Of a stretch of 64,000 bases of DNA, positions 43,290-55,034 are shown piece after piece. Location of the stretch: the NCBI GenBank assembly GCA_950097015.1, contig CATNEN010000038.1, positions 1,054,001 through 1,118,000 on the forward strand, read 5' to 3'. The stretch is from Macrostomum hystrix. Lineage: Eukaryota > Platyhelminthes > Macrostomidae. Numbering within the stretch: position 1 is the stretch's first letter; every line of letters begins with the position of its first letter. The notes beneath the pieces are model-generated. The model did not search any database, had not been told where the DNA came from, and saw only the letters and a program-made list of their open reading frames with translations. The position numbers were made by a program, and so were the translations under genes.

Positions 43290-43985
43290 GAGCAAAACAG
43301 TTTTCTGTCAGAAGTCTTCCTTTTCTATTTCAAGTAGAGATCCTGGCCTTTTGTGCCTGCTTAAATTCAACGCAATTCAGCTGCTAGTTCCTAGAATTTT
43401 AAAACCATTATTACTCTGCCTACGCTGTCTCCCTCTGCCTACGCTGTCTCCCTCTGCCTACGCTGTCTCCCTCTGCCTACGCTGTCTCCCTCTGCCTACG
43501 CTGTCTCCCTCTGCCTACCCTGTCTCTCTCTGCCTACCCTGTCTCCCTCTGCCTATCCTGTCTCCCTCTGCCTACCCTGTCTCCCTCTGCCTACGCTGTC
43601 TCCCTCTGCCTACCCTGTCTCCCTCTGCCTACGCTGTCTCCCTCTGCCTACGCTGTCTCCCTCTGCCTCGCTGTCTCCCTCTGCCTACGCTGTCTCCCTC
43701 TGCCTACGCTGTCTCCCTCTGCCTACCCTGTCTCCCTCTGCCTACCCTGTCTCCCTCTGCCTACGCTGTCTCCCTCTGCCTACCCTGTCTCCCTCTGCCT
43801 ACCCTGTCTCCCTCTGCCTACCCTGTCTCCCTCTGCCTACCCTGTCTCCGAGCGTAAGCCTTTATGCGATCCTGCTTGGTCATAACTTGTATTTAGCAAG
43901 ACTTTTTTCTGTCACAATTGTCTTTCGTTTCTACTGTAAGTAGAAATCGCAACTTTTTGTGACAAGTTAAAATTCAGATCGTGTT
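43290..43985. repeat. Direct duplication flanking a 19-bp minisatellite
   Basis: The stretch around 43290-43380 (TTTTCTGTCAGAAGTCTTCC, TTTCAAGTAGAGATC, CTTAAATTCA) recurs in diverged form at 43895-43975 (TTTTCTGTCACAATTGTCTT, CTGTAAGTAGAAATC, GTTAAAATTCA). The array of CTGCCTACGCTGTCTCCCT, about 23 copies, lies between them at 43412-43850. Confidence 0.75.
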
Positions 43986-44040
43986 GAATATTTTTTTAAG
44001 AGTTCGCTGTAGTTTATGTACTTGCAGTTGTACTTGCAGC

Positions 44041-44285
44041 TTCTCCCCTCCTCACCCTAGTTCTCCCCTCCTCACTCTACCTCTCCCCTCCTCACTCTAC
44101 CTCTCCCCTCCTCACTCTACCTCTCCCCTCCTCACTCTACCTCTCCCCTCCTCACCCTAGTTCTCCCCTCCTCACTCTACCTCTCCCATCCTCACTCCAC
44201 ATCTCCTCTCCTCACCCTAGTTCTCCCCTCCTCACTCTACCTCTCCCATCCTCACTCCACATCTCCCATCCTCATCTCGTCTCCT
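44041..44285. repeat. Minisatellite, 20-bp pyrimidine-rich unit, ~12 copies
   Basis: Unit CTCTCCCCTCCTCACTCTAC with CCCTAGTT variants. Confidence 0.93.
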
Positions 44286-45004
44286 CAGTAAAACTCATTT
44301 TATCTTCACTCCTGTCAGTTAGCGACAACCTCAAAATCCGCAGGCCGTCAGGTCAGGTGATATATTGAATGCTCTCCAGTAGCGACTCTGTGTGTGTGCG
44401 TGAGTGCGCGTTCTGTTAGAAAAATTATTTTTAGTCTCTAACTGAGCATTTTTACAATTCAACAATTAAATTAGATTTGCTGCTCACGGTTGTAAAACAG
44501 AAATTTTATTGCTCAATTGAGTCGCAAACCTGAGTTGGCATGGAGTCCAAGCGGAATCTGCTTCTAGCACGCTTTAAACACGTTTTGTTCCCACCCACGA
44601 CGCGCGTCGGTTGCTATAGCAACCATGCGCATAGTCCCTATGCCTATCTCTGTTTTTGAGATTCATTGCAATTATTTATACTCGTAAAAAAATTTGTCTT
44701 GAAATCTAGGAATGAATTCTTCATCCACCAGTTCCATCACATCCACATTCCCTTCACTTCACTTCCATTCACAATGAGTTGCACAAGAACAATGACGTGT
44801 TTTTGGAGGGGGGTGAGTATAATACATTTCCGTGACAACAACTCCGCCAAACTTGCCTGCTTTTTACCCAACAAAAAAGATTTGATTTGATTTGCAAGCG
44901 TGAGAAAATCAGTGCTAACTAGTCTGAAATCTGGCACTTTCACATTTATTTTCACTCTATTTCACAACACACTTGAAATCCTGTACCATTTGTCTACAAC
45001 TCTC
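44286..45004. other. Spacer with a perfect X-box palindrome
   Basis: No gene is firmly supported. An exon-like stretch at 44710-44814 (bounded by a TCTAG acceptor and a GGTGAGT donor) has no family match. It includes the 16-bp palindrome at 44609-44624. Confidence 0.4.
44609..44624. promoter_or_regulatory. X-box-like palindrome (candidate RFX site)
   Basis: GGTTGCTATAGCAACC is a perfect 16-bp palindrome and fits the RFX consensus RYYRYYN(1-3)RRNRRY exactly. RFX factors control ciliary genes in animals. Binding is inference only. Confidence 0.45.
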
Positions 45005-46165
45005 TGCTTGTCTCCCCTTCTCTGCCTACTCTGTCTCCCTCTCTCTGCCTACTCTGTCTCCCTCTCTCTGCCTACTCTGTCTCCCCTTCTCTGCCTACTC
45101 TGTCTCCCTCTCTCTGCCTACTCTGTCTCCCCTTCTCTGCCTACTCTGTCTCCCTCTCTCTGCCTACTCTGTCTCCCTCTCTCTGCCTACTCTGTCTCCC
45201 TCTCTCTGCCTACTCTGTCTCCCTCTCTCTGCCTACTCTGTCTCCCTCTCTCTGCCTACTCTGTCTCCCTCTCTCTGCCTACTCTGTCTCCCTCTCTCTG
45301 CCTACTCTGTCTCCCTCTCTCTGCCTACTCTGTCTCCCTCTCTCTGCCTACTCTGTCTCCCTCTCTCTGCCTACTCTGTCTCCCTCTCTCTGCCTACTGT
45401 GTCTCATCTCTCTCTGCCTACTGTGTCTCATCTCTCTCTGCCTACTCTGTCTCATCTCTCTCTGCCTACTCTGTCTCATCTCTCTGCCTACTCTGTCTCC
45501 CTCTCTCTGCCTACTCTGTCTCCCTCTCTCTGCCTACTCTGTCTCCCTCTCTCTGCCTACTCTGTCTCCCTCTCTCTGCCTACTCTGTCTCCCTCTCTCT
45601 GCCTACTCTGTCTCCCTCTCTCTGCCTACTCTGTCTCATCTCTCTCTGCCTACTATGTCTCCCCTTCTCTGCCTACTCTGTCTCCCTCTCTCTGCCTACT
45701 CTGTCTCCCTCTCTCTGCCTACTCTGTCTCCCTCTCTCTGCCTACTCTGTCTCCCTCTCTCTGCCTACTCTGTCTCCCTCTCTCTGCCTACTCTGTCTCC
45801 CTCTCTCTGCCTACTCTGTCTCCCTCTCTCTGCCTACTCTGTCTCCCTCTCTCTGCCTACTCTGTCTCCCTCTCTCTGCCTACTCTGTCTCCCTCTCTCT
45901 GCCTACTCTGTCTCCCTCTCTCTGCCTACTCTGTCTCCCTCTCTCTGCCTACTGTGTCTCATCTCTCTCTGCCTACTGTGTCTCATCTCTCTCTGCCTAC
46001 TCTGTCTCATCTCTCTCTGCCTACTCTGTCTCATCTCTCTGCCTACTCTGTCTCCCTCTCTCTGCCTACTCTGTCTCCCTCTCTCTGCCTACTCTGTCTT
46101 CCTCTCTCTGCCTACTCTGTCTCCCTCTCTCTGCCTACTTTGTCACCTTCTCTCTGCCTACTCTG
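45005..46165. repeat. Minisatellite, 23-bp pyrimidine-rich unit, ~50 copies
   Basis: Unit CTGCCTACTCTGTCTCCCTC plus TCT, clearly related to the 19-bp unit at 43412-43850. A variant block with CTACTGTGTCTCATC occurs at about 45396 and again about 555 bp later. Open frames of up to 447 codons here are artefacts. Confidence 0.96.
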
Positions 46166-46689
46166 TCTGTAAGAAGCAGAACAAAACAATGCCAAAATCT
46201 GTTATTGACAATGCGAGGCAAATTTTCCACGAAATTGAATTAGCTCGTTGCACAATTTCCTGAGTCAGTTGGTTGCTGGTGAAAGTTCAAATTGTCTACA
46301 TAGAGCTCACCTTCTCTCAGTGATTTCTGTCTATTAGACCGACGCAATAGCAACTAATTGCATTCACATGGCCAGGGCATTATTGCTGTGGAAGTGGATT
46401 TTGGTTGTCATGGTTACAAAACAATGGGTGCTTTTTAGCAATCTTCATTCCCATCCAACTCGCGCCATGGCATTGTACTCAACTCTGGCTAGCTCAGCCT
46501 TGCATGTCTGTCTTAGATTCACAATCATTTAATAAATACTTTTCTGACAGAAAAACAATCCATTAGTGCATGTTAGTCTGTTTAGTGAGGGTCAAGAGAA
46601 CAAGTACACTACCGCATAGGAGGGCCATGTCAATGGCGGCGAAAAAGTTAACCGAATTAACAAAACTGTTTGCTCTTCACTGACGATGT
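46166..46689. other. Spacer, no gene seen
   Basis: No coding exon is supported. It contains an imperfect X-box GTTGTCATGGTTAC at 46404-46417. Confidence 0.5.
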
Positions 46690-47330
46690 AAACAGTCAGT
46701 GAAGACACGGGAGAGATGAGACAGGGGAGAGATGAGATACGGGGGAGATGAGATACGGGAGAGATGAGACACGGGAGAGATGAGATACGGGAGAGATGAG
46801 ACACGGGAGAGATGAGATACGGGGGAGATGAGATACGGGAGAGATGAGACACGGGAGAGATGAGACACGGGAGAGATGAGACACGGGAGAGATGAGACAC
46901 AGGAGAGATGAGACAGGGAGAGATGAGGCACGGGAGAGATGAGACACGGAAGAGAGAGGAGAAACGGGAGAGATGAGACACGGGAAAGATGAGACACGGG
47001 AGAGATGAGATACGGGGGAGATGAGATACGGGAGAGATGAGACACGGGAGAGATGAGACACGGGAGAGATGAGACACGGGAGAGATGAGACACAGGAGAG
47101 ATGAGACAGGGAGAGATGAGGCACGGGAGAGATGAGACACGGAAGAGAGAGGAGAAACGGGAGAGATGAGACACGGGAAAGATGAGGCACGGGAGAGATG
47201 AGACACAGGAGAGATGAGACACGGAATAGATGAGACACGGGAGAGATGAGACACGGGAAAGATGAGACACAGGAGAGATGAGACAAGGGAGAGATGAGAC
47301 AAGGGAGAGATGAGACAGGGAGATTTTAAC
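46690..47330. repeat. Minisatellite, 16-bp purine-rich unit, ~40 copies
   Basis: Unit AGATGAGACACGGGAG. The purine strand is the + strand here, opposite to the pyrimidine arrays on both sides. The block near 46840-46980 recurs near 47045-47170 in the same order, about 190 bp apart. Confidence 0.95.
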
Positions 47331-47479
47331 GAGTGGAGGCAAGACAGGCTATGTGAGATAGTAGAGGGAGAGAAGCTAGGGGAAGTTGAGTAGTAGAAGT
47401 GAGGTCCAGATGATTACTTTGAAAGTAAAACAAAGGTTTGAGTAATATATCTAGTCAGCCCAGTCCCAATCTGGTCCAA

Positions 47480-48895
47480 TCTAATTCTCATCTTCTCACC
47501 CTAATTCTCCTCTTCTCACCCTAATTCTCATCTTCTCACCCTAATTCTCCTCTTCTCACCCTAATTCTCCTCTTCTCACCCAACGTCTCCTCTTCTCACC
47601 CTAATTCTCATCTTCTCACCCTAATTCTCCTCTTCTCACCCTAATTCTCCTCTTCTCACCCAACGTCTCCTCTTCTCACCCTAATTCTCCTCTTCTCACC
47701 CTAATTCTCCTCTTCTCACCCAACGTCTCCTCTTCTCACCCTAATTCTCCTCTTCTCACCCTAATTCTCCTCTTCTCACCCTAATTCTCCTCTTCTCACC
47801 ATAATTCTCCTTTTCTCACCCTAATTCTCATCTTCTCACCCTAATTCTCATCTTCTCACCCTAATTCTCATCTTCTCACCCTAATTCTCCTCTTCTCACC
47901 CTAATTCTCCTCTTCTCACCCAACGTCTCCTCTTCTCACCCTAATTCTCATCTTCTCACCCTAATTCTCCTCTTCTCGCCCTAATTCTCCTCTTCTCACC
48001 CAACGTCTCCTCTTCTCACCCTAATTCTCCTCTTCTCACCCTAATTCTCCTCTTCTCACCCAACGTCTCCTCTTCTCACCCTAATTCTCCTCTTCTCACT
48101 CTAATTCTCCTCTTCTCACCCTAATTCTCCTCTTCTCACCCTAATTCTCCTCTTCTCACCCTAATTCTCCTCTTCTCACCCTAATTCTCATCTTCTCACT
48201 CTAATTCTCCTCTTCTCACCCTAATTCTCCTCTTCTCACCCTAATTCTCCTCTTCTCACCATAATTCTCCTCTTCTCACCATAATTCTCCTCTTCTCACC
48301 CTAATTCTCATCTTCTCACCCTAATTCTCATCTTCTCACCCTAATTCTCCTCTTCTCACCCTAATTCTCCTCTTCTCACCATAATTCTCCTCTTCTCACC
48401 ATAATTCTCCTCTTCTCACCCTAATTCTCCTCTTCTCACCCTAATTCTCCTCTTCTCACCCTAATTCTCATCTTCTCAGCCTAATTCTCCTCTTCTCATC
48501 CTAATTCTCCTCTTCTCATCCTAATTCTCATCTTCTCAGCCTAATTCTCCTCTTCTCAGCCTAATTCTCCTCTTCTCATCCTAATTCTCCTCTTCTCACC
48601 CAACGTCTCCTCTTCTCATCCTAATTCTCCTCTTCTCATCCTAATTCTCCTCTTCTCACCATAATTCTCATCTTCTCACCCTAATTCTCATCTTCTCACC
48701 CTAATTCTCCTCTTCTCACCATAATTCTCCTCTTCTTACCCTAATTCTCATCTTCTCACCCAACGTCTCCCCTTCTCATCCTAATTCTCCTCTTCTCACC
48801 CAACGTCTCCTCTTCTCATCCTAATTCTCCTCTTCTCACCCAACGTCTCCTCTTCTCATCCTAATTCTCCTCTTCTCACCCAACGTCTCCTCTTC
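47480..48895. repeat. Minisatellite, 20-bp pyrimidine-rich unit, ~71 copies
   Basis: Unit CTAATTCTCCTCTTCTCACC with CAACGTCTCC and CATAATTCTC variants. It stays exactly in 20-bp register across 1.4 kb. Confidence 0.97.
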
Positions 48896-49675
48896 CCTCC
48901 TACCTCTCCGATTCTCCTCTCCAATTCTCACCATACCTCTTCTTTTCCTCCTTCTATTTGAAAGCATAGAGCAGCAGGTGAGCATAAATTTGGCACAGGG
49001 TAAAGTGGCGGGCTCGCCTAGGTGGAACCGGTCTAGGCAGCTTCCCCTCTCCATCTAAATTATCGATTTCTCTGAGCGAGTTGATGGACTGAGCGTCCCC
49101 CCGCACCCGCCCATTCTCTCTCGGCGCTTGCAACCATTGTTTTTGCCCAATAATATTGCCCTGGCCCCTGAGTGGCAAGTTTTAGGAGCAAAACTCAGTG
49201 CGCAATTTTTTTTTTACTCAAATTCCCATTGCCAAATAGTCTGCCCGGTTTGAAAGAAAATTTGGGATAAAATATTCAGCCGCCATTGTGGGGAAGAATT
49301 CCCTTGAAGTGGTTGACTACCTTCTGAACGGCGAAATCCGCTTTTATGGACCGAGGAAATGGCCGCATTAGCAGACGCTTAGAGCGGAGGAATTCCAACC
49401 TCAAAATGCAACAGGTGGACTGTGAATTCTGTATCCATGCAGTGGATGCATGCTAAATCGGAGCCTATTTGCTTTCTATTCCGCCTCTCACCTGTCTATC
49501 GGTTGCTATGGCAGTTACAGTCTGCTATCGGCTCTCCCATTGAAACTGAATGGCAAGCAAAAAACTTCTTTTATTAGATCGTTGCAAATCTAACAATGAG
49601 TGAGTTAGTGATCACTTGTTATACAACAGCAGCGAGACAGCACCTAACTATTAGGACCTGCTATGTGCAGCATAG
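48896..49675. other. Spacer, no gene seen
   Basis: No supported exon. It contains an X-box-like GTTGCTATGGCAGT at 49502-49515 that fits the RFX consensus. Confidence 0.45.
49502..49515 (+). promoter_or_regulatory. X-box-like motif (candidate RFX site)
   Basis: GTTGCTATGGCAGT matches RYYRYY-AT-RRNRRY without a mismatch. Function is inferred from the motif alone. Confidence 0.35.
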
Positions 49676-49975
49676 AAACAGAGTGCACACCTGTTAGACA
49701 GAGTGCACACCTGTTAGACAGAGTGCACACCTGTTAGACAGAGTGCACACCTGCTAGACAGAGTGCACACCTGTTAGACAGAGTGCACACCTGCTAGACA
49801 GAGTGCACACCTGTTAGACAGAGTGAACTCCTGTTAGACAGAGTGAACTACTGTTAGACAGAGTGCACACCTGTTAGACAGAGTGAACTACTGTTAGACA
49901 GAGTGCACACCTGTTAGACAGAGTGCACACCTGTTAGACAGAGTGCACACCTGCTAGACAGAGTGCACACCTGTT
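49676..49975. repeat. Minisatellite, 20-bp unit, 15 copies
   Basis: Unit ACAGAGTGCACACCTGTTAG, exactly in 20-bp register. It shares CAGAGT and CTGTTAGACA with the 21-bp array at 57570-58650 and with a single degraded copy near 56727-56760. Confidence 0.96.
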
Positions 49976-51089
49976 TGGTATCCTTCTATTTCACATTGGA
50001 GTACAAAGTTCTAGCAAAGAAAGCACAACGATGAGAAATATCAAACAGCTGTAGCTAAACTGCATCTCGTAGCACTAAAGTATGCAGGTCCGCCATCAGC
50101 TGTCGTTGCACCTGGCAACGCAAGAATTAACTGTTTTGGGGGGGTTGCATTTCTGCAACAGTTAGCGCTTCGGACTGCGCTGCTTCTGTTTCAAAAGTGA
50201 AAAGAAATTGACAGAGAGAATGAGAGAGACAGAAGGAGAAGCTGGCGCTATGTCCTGGCATTGTCACTCGTTGCGAAGAGAAGGCTTGGGGTTGGCTAGT
50301 TGTTTTAGAAAATAGTCCCGGCCTACGAGCGTACACAGCCAATTCTCAATATTTCCCAGAGCCACCTCAGACCTCTCCGTCCCATTTGTTTTCGCTTGTC
50401 TTCCATCTCTACCAAATGTTGCATTCTTTACCTCTCTCCACCCCTCACCCATCGAAGAAGGCTCTAACAGCTCTCGGGACGCCACTCGACTACAACGTTC
50501 CCAACTATGCGGGATGTCATCAGCACTAACTAGTTGCCATGGTACTCTGAGACACCCCACATGCCAAGCAGCAATCCATTGTCCCACAGACCCTCAAGCT
50601 CTACCCCTCCCAGATGTAGCCTTAACGCCATCTGGAGCGGTTGCCTCAGCATCAAGTAGATGCAGCAGTAGCAGTCACATTGGCTACCCGGCAGCAGAAA
50701 CAGATGCAGGTTGAGAGAAGTCGGAAAGAAATTATGGCACTAGGGAGACAAAAGCAGATTAGCGGGCGCAGCTTGGAATAAGCTCCCGCGGGCCAATGGC
50801 TGGCTCATCGCATCGACGCACAAACAGTTTAGAGGCCTGCCTACACACGCGGGCTTGAGACTAACTGGGGGGAGGGCGAGGCTGTTCGGTTTGTTGTAGC
50901 GACGCCATAGCGACGGCTTGGAGGAGGGCGGCGCTGGGCATGGAGGCATAAAGCCAAGCGCGGGCGAGGGCGAGGCAGGCCACCCATCGGTTTCTGAGTC
51001 TCTAAGCACCAGCTATTCGCATTGCACTGCAATCTAAAGGCGATTCAACACTGGTCTATAGATCTAGCTAACAAATACTGAAGCCAGAG
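49976..51089. other. Spacer upstream of the mucin-like gene
   Basis: No gene supported. A 107-codon minus-strand open frame (50264-50587) has no family match. Imperfect X-box-like inverted repeats lie at 50104-50120 and 50533-50546. Confidence 0.45.
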
Positions 51090-52804
51090 ATGAAGTACGG
51101 GATGTTTCAACTCGCCTTCGTGCTAGTCATCATGGCTGCTGTTGGTAAGTTCGATACCGCTTTTACAGCCCTGGTTGATGCATGCAATATATAGCTTTTA
51201 CATACAATGGGCCGTCCACTGCCAAATTTTAGCCGACGCCCAGACCTGCAATAGCACCTTGTGCGACCGGAACACGAACTGCGTTGGTTTCGCTAACCAA
51301 ATCTGCAACAATGCCTCAACATTCTACACTGGATCACTCTGCCTGAGTGCCTCCCACTGCGCTTCCTGTATGTTAATTGCTGTCAATTTGATTTACAAGA
51401 TTGGGTCATTTCTTTCTCTAATTAGTGCGCAAACGATTGACTTTCGTAGATGCACAAGCCAATGGTGATTTCAGCGTTCAATTGTCCGGACAGCCGCCCA
51501 ATGTGGTAGGTGCAAGTTTGTTAAAAATGATTGCACTAATAATGCGGCATTGACTCTGTAAACTAACCGAAAACCTGCGCCCGCAGATCAACAACTATTA
51601 CAGCATTATTAGACAAGCCATCGTCAGCGCCTACAACGATTATTGTAGAACTAACAACAACTACCAGATCTGCTGCCCCGGCTCATCGGACTGGTGAGTT
51701 CACGCGTTTTCTCTTATACAAAGCAGCAGATTTTGTCAGTTCGATATCTCTTCAATTCAAAACCTGCGTCAACATTTTAGGCCGAACAAAGCTACCCAAC
51801 TAAACAGAACTGCAATGGCATCGGAAGCGGAAGTTCTGATCCTGTCCGCTTATGGCGACTCAGGGAAAACAGTGCTAGCCCTCCGCCTCGCCCCTCTGGA
51901 AAACAGCAGTCTCTGCACGTCCGTCACTTACACTACAACCACCTCGACAACCAGCACGACAACCAGCACTACCCGTACCACCGTCTCAGCTGCTAGCAAC
52001 TCTAATACTGTCGCTACTACTGCTGCTCCTGCTGCTGCTAGTAGCACAATGGCCTCCAGCGCTGCCGCTGCTGCAGCTGCGAGCACAACTATGGCTACCA
52101 GCATGGCTGCTGCTGCTTCTACCGCCACGACTGCTGCTGCTAACAACACTATGGCTGGTGCTTCTACCACTACAATGGCTGCTGGTTCTTCCGCTACAAT
52201 GACTGGTGCTTCTACCGCTACAATGGCTGCTGGTTCTTCCGCTACAATGACTGGTGCTTCTACCGCTACAATGGCTGCTGCTACCACTACAATGGCTGCT
52301 GCTACCACTACAATGGCTGCTGCTACCACTACAATGGCTGCTGCTACCACTACAATGGCTGCAGCCTCCAACTCTTCCAATTCCACTGCTGCCCCTAGTG
52401 GACGCAGACGCAAGCGCGAAGTTGATTTCGACTCCCTGATGGCCGAAGAGAAAGCTGACGATAGCGAGCTCGTTCTTCACCGCAGCCGCCGCGCCGCCCT
52501 CACCCTGTCTGTCAGCGCTATTTCGGCCATCTCATCTTCGATCCAGATTAGCCAGTAGGTGCTTTCTAACTGCCTAATTCTTCATTCAAATATTGTTGAC
52601 ATCATTGAGCATTTGTCAAATAACATTCCGATGGCTTTCAGGATTATCCAGACGGCGCTGAGCAACAACAACCTCACCGTTACTGTGACGGTCACCGCTG
52701 TGGGCGTCCCTCTCCAGAGTCTGGGGAGTCAGCTTGATAGCAGCCGACTGTTTGCGAGCTGCGCCGCTGCCCTCGTGATGACCATCTTCAGCCTGCGACG
52801 CTAA
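51090..52804 (+). CDS. Secreted or GPI-anchored mucin-like protein
   Basis: Not recognised; the features below are read from the sequence. Exons 51090-51144, 51233-51367, 51450-51505, 51587-51693, 51781-52554 and 52642-52804 join in phase, 429 aa. A signal peptide (1 to about 20, FQLAFVLVIMAAV core) is followed by a Cys-rich part (about 22-65: CNSTLC, NCVGF, ICNN, LCLSASHC). Residues about 163-325 are nearly all Thr, Ala, Ser and Met, including five MAAATTT repeats from a coding 21-bp minisatellite and a duplicated 15-residue unit. This is expected to be O-glycosylated. A furin-type site RRRKR lies at 326-330 and a second basic site HRSRR at 351-355. The C-terminus has SSRLFASCAAALVMTIF then LRR, which resembles a GPI-attachment signal or a short anchor. 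The exon arrangement is firm; function (surface coat, adhesion) is inference. Confidence 0.85.
52266..52360 (+). repeat. Coding 21-bp minisatellite in the mucin-like gene
   Basis: About five units of ACAATGGCTGCTGCTACCAC plus T, encoding Thr-Met-Ala-Ala-Ala-Thr-Thr. A 45-bp unit precedes it at about 52170-52265. Confidence 0.9.
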
Positions 52805-53141
52805 AGTGATTTTTTGAGAAGCTGCAAAAAAGCGCCTAAAACAGAAGATAATGGCCAGGATGTTCAATCTAGGAAAGCTAATAGTGAAACTGCGCACAGA
52901 TGGGTTACAAAAACATGGCGCTGTATGTGTTGGGATAGGCGTGTATTCAGAGTTCAATGAGCATGTGTGGTAGAGAGATTGAAAGTTTAACAGAGAAGTT
53001 TTTGAGGCGTCTATATTTTTTTCAGTGGATGTAACTCTAGCGATGTGTTTTGTATGAAGATACCTATTTTTGCTTTGTTTCTGCAAAAGCTTTGGCCTTT
53101 CGTTTACCAATATTTTGCTTACATTAATTTACAGCCATTCG

Positions 53142-53147
53142 AATAAA
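53142..53147 (+). terminator. Poly(A) signal AATAAA, mucin-like gene
   Basis: AATAAA 338 bp past the stop, followed within 20 bp by a T-rich stretch. A typical 3' end. Confidence 0.6.
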
Positions 53148-53164
53148 GAACCCCCGTCTTCTCT

Positions 53165-55034
53165 TCTTTATGCAGCAGAAACTTGAGTAGAAGTACATTT
53201 GTAGAATGGATCGCCAAAGCTGAACATCACATGCTGTTGCATTAGTTTAGATGTTGGTGATTGATTTCGGTAAATTAGGACTCCTTAAAAAATCCTTACA
53301 GCCTTGGCACTCCATTCTACTTGCGTCATTCAAGAAATATTTTATCCCACTTTAATTTGAGCTCCAGCTTTCATTATTGTGTAAGTTTTTATTTGTCTGC
53401 AAACTAACAGTAAAGCTAGCGGGCATGTTGTGTGCATCGTGTGTAAATTGCATCCATGCTTTGAGTTTTTGTTTCCAAAGTCAAATTTCAGCTCATAATT
53501 TTTATCGTTCTTGCACCCAAAGCTTGTACCTAAACTGCCTAATCAAGGCACTTATCCTAAGTTTTGCTATTCTATCCTTCGTGATAATTTACTAGATTAG
53601 AAACGAGACCGCATTCCAAAGCCTATCCCAGTGCCAGCAATAAGAAGTACTGACGCTAAAAAAGCCTATTGAATATCAAAGCTAATTTTATTCTTATTTA
53701 AACTGTCTTTAAATAATGGCGTGAGTTTGAACTAAATTAAGCTGCTTTTCTATGAATTTAAATGTTGAAGCACACTTTAACAAGAGTTGGATACTTACCA
53801 ATGTTTTGTGCTTTTAATACTTGGTTATGCACTTTCAGATCCTATTTCCGTCTAGTCTTGATACGAATGCACGTAGATTTTTGTTTAAACGTTGGCGCCA
53901 ATATCTGCGATTTTAAAACCGATTTTTGTTTAATTCAGATGTGTTAATTTTTTGTTATAAATTTATATTCTTCTAGACATTTATGTCGGACTGGATTTTC
54001 GCTAAAAAGATATTGTACCTGAAGTTATTTAAGTCCCTTGAAAAAGAGCAAAAAAGCAAAAATATTTTGTTTGTAGTTAAAGAATCTAAATATTCCATTT
54101 TTTCTGCAAAGCTATTCAAAATTCTACAGCAACAATTATAAGCGAAATACAAAGCGCCTGATTTTCTAGGTCTAAAGCGAACGTTTGTCTCAAGAAGATC
54201 TCAAGAAAGCATAGAAAATTTTAGCTGTGTTTAGCAACGAAATCAGTTTTTTTAAATCTGACTTCATAAATTGCGACTCGTTTCATTTCATTTTATTTGT
54301 CATAAAAATATTGAAAAAAAGAAAACTTTATAAGTTGAACTTATTCAGACACGAAGTTTTAATTTGCGTAGTATTTGAACAAACTCATGCGGTTAAAGAA
54401 AAAGAGAGCGTGCAGTCAGCCCACATAATATCATTTATTTAATTGATTAATCTGCTCGGATAAATTGCAATCCTTGATACTTAAAAATATTTATTAAGCT
54501 TCTTATATTATCTTATATTATATTATCATATAATTATATCGAAATTATATTATAACACATAATTTCGAATATGTGGATGTCATGCTTTAGTTGGACGGCT
54601 CTCTAAGCTATTGGAATTAGAAAATTTAACGCCTATATCGAATCGTTTTGTATATTTTACAATTAAGGGACAACTTGATAATTATATTACCATCATAGTT
54701 TGGTTAATATACTCGTACTATATTTAGTTATCTCGTTGTCCCTTATTGTTACATGCAGAAAGCTATTGAGCAAATAAAAGTGACTTAATATATTTGCAAA
54801 TCTACTAGCAACGCTTAAGATGTAAAATCCTCTTTTACATATATTTTTTGTAATTAAAAAATATATAAATATCTTAAACTTGGGGTATGTACGTACTACG
54901 GGTGCTACTGCAGATCAATCTTAGTAGTAAAGAGCGCTTAGTGTCGATTTCGACAAAAAGCTTATTGAAATAGTACCGCACAGGATGGCATCAGCAAAAG
55001 ATAAAAAGTACATGTAAATTGCGAACAGACCAGA
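53165..55034. other. AT-rich intergenic spacer
   Basis: Between the convergent mucin-like and innexin B genes. No exon, array or element recognised. Local ATTATA runs near 54480-54560. Confidence 0.55.

Noticed and set aside
44710-44814. Possible orphan exon between a TCTAG acceptor and a GGTGAGT donor
   Set aside because: No matching partner exon and no recognisable peptide in any frame.
44900-46263. 447-codon frame (LPLSAYSV repeats)
   Set aside because: A 23-bp unit open in all three + frames, each cycling through the same peptides; low-complexity artefact.
46592-47342. Minus-strand frames (SHLSRVSS repeats)
   Set aside because: Purine/pyrimidine array with no stops on one strand; no gene signals.
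50264-50587. 107-codon minus-strand frame
   Set aside because: No domain, no splice or promoter support, and composition like the neighbouring non-coding DNA.
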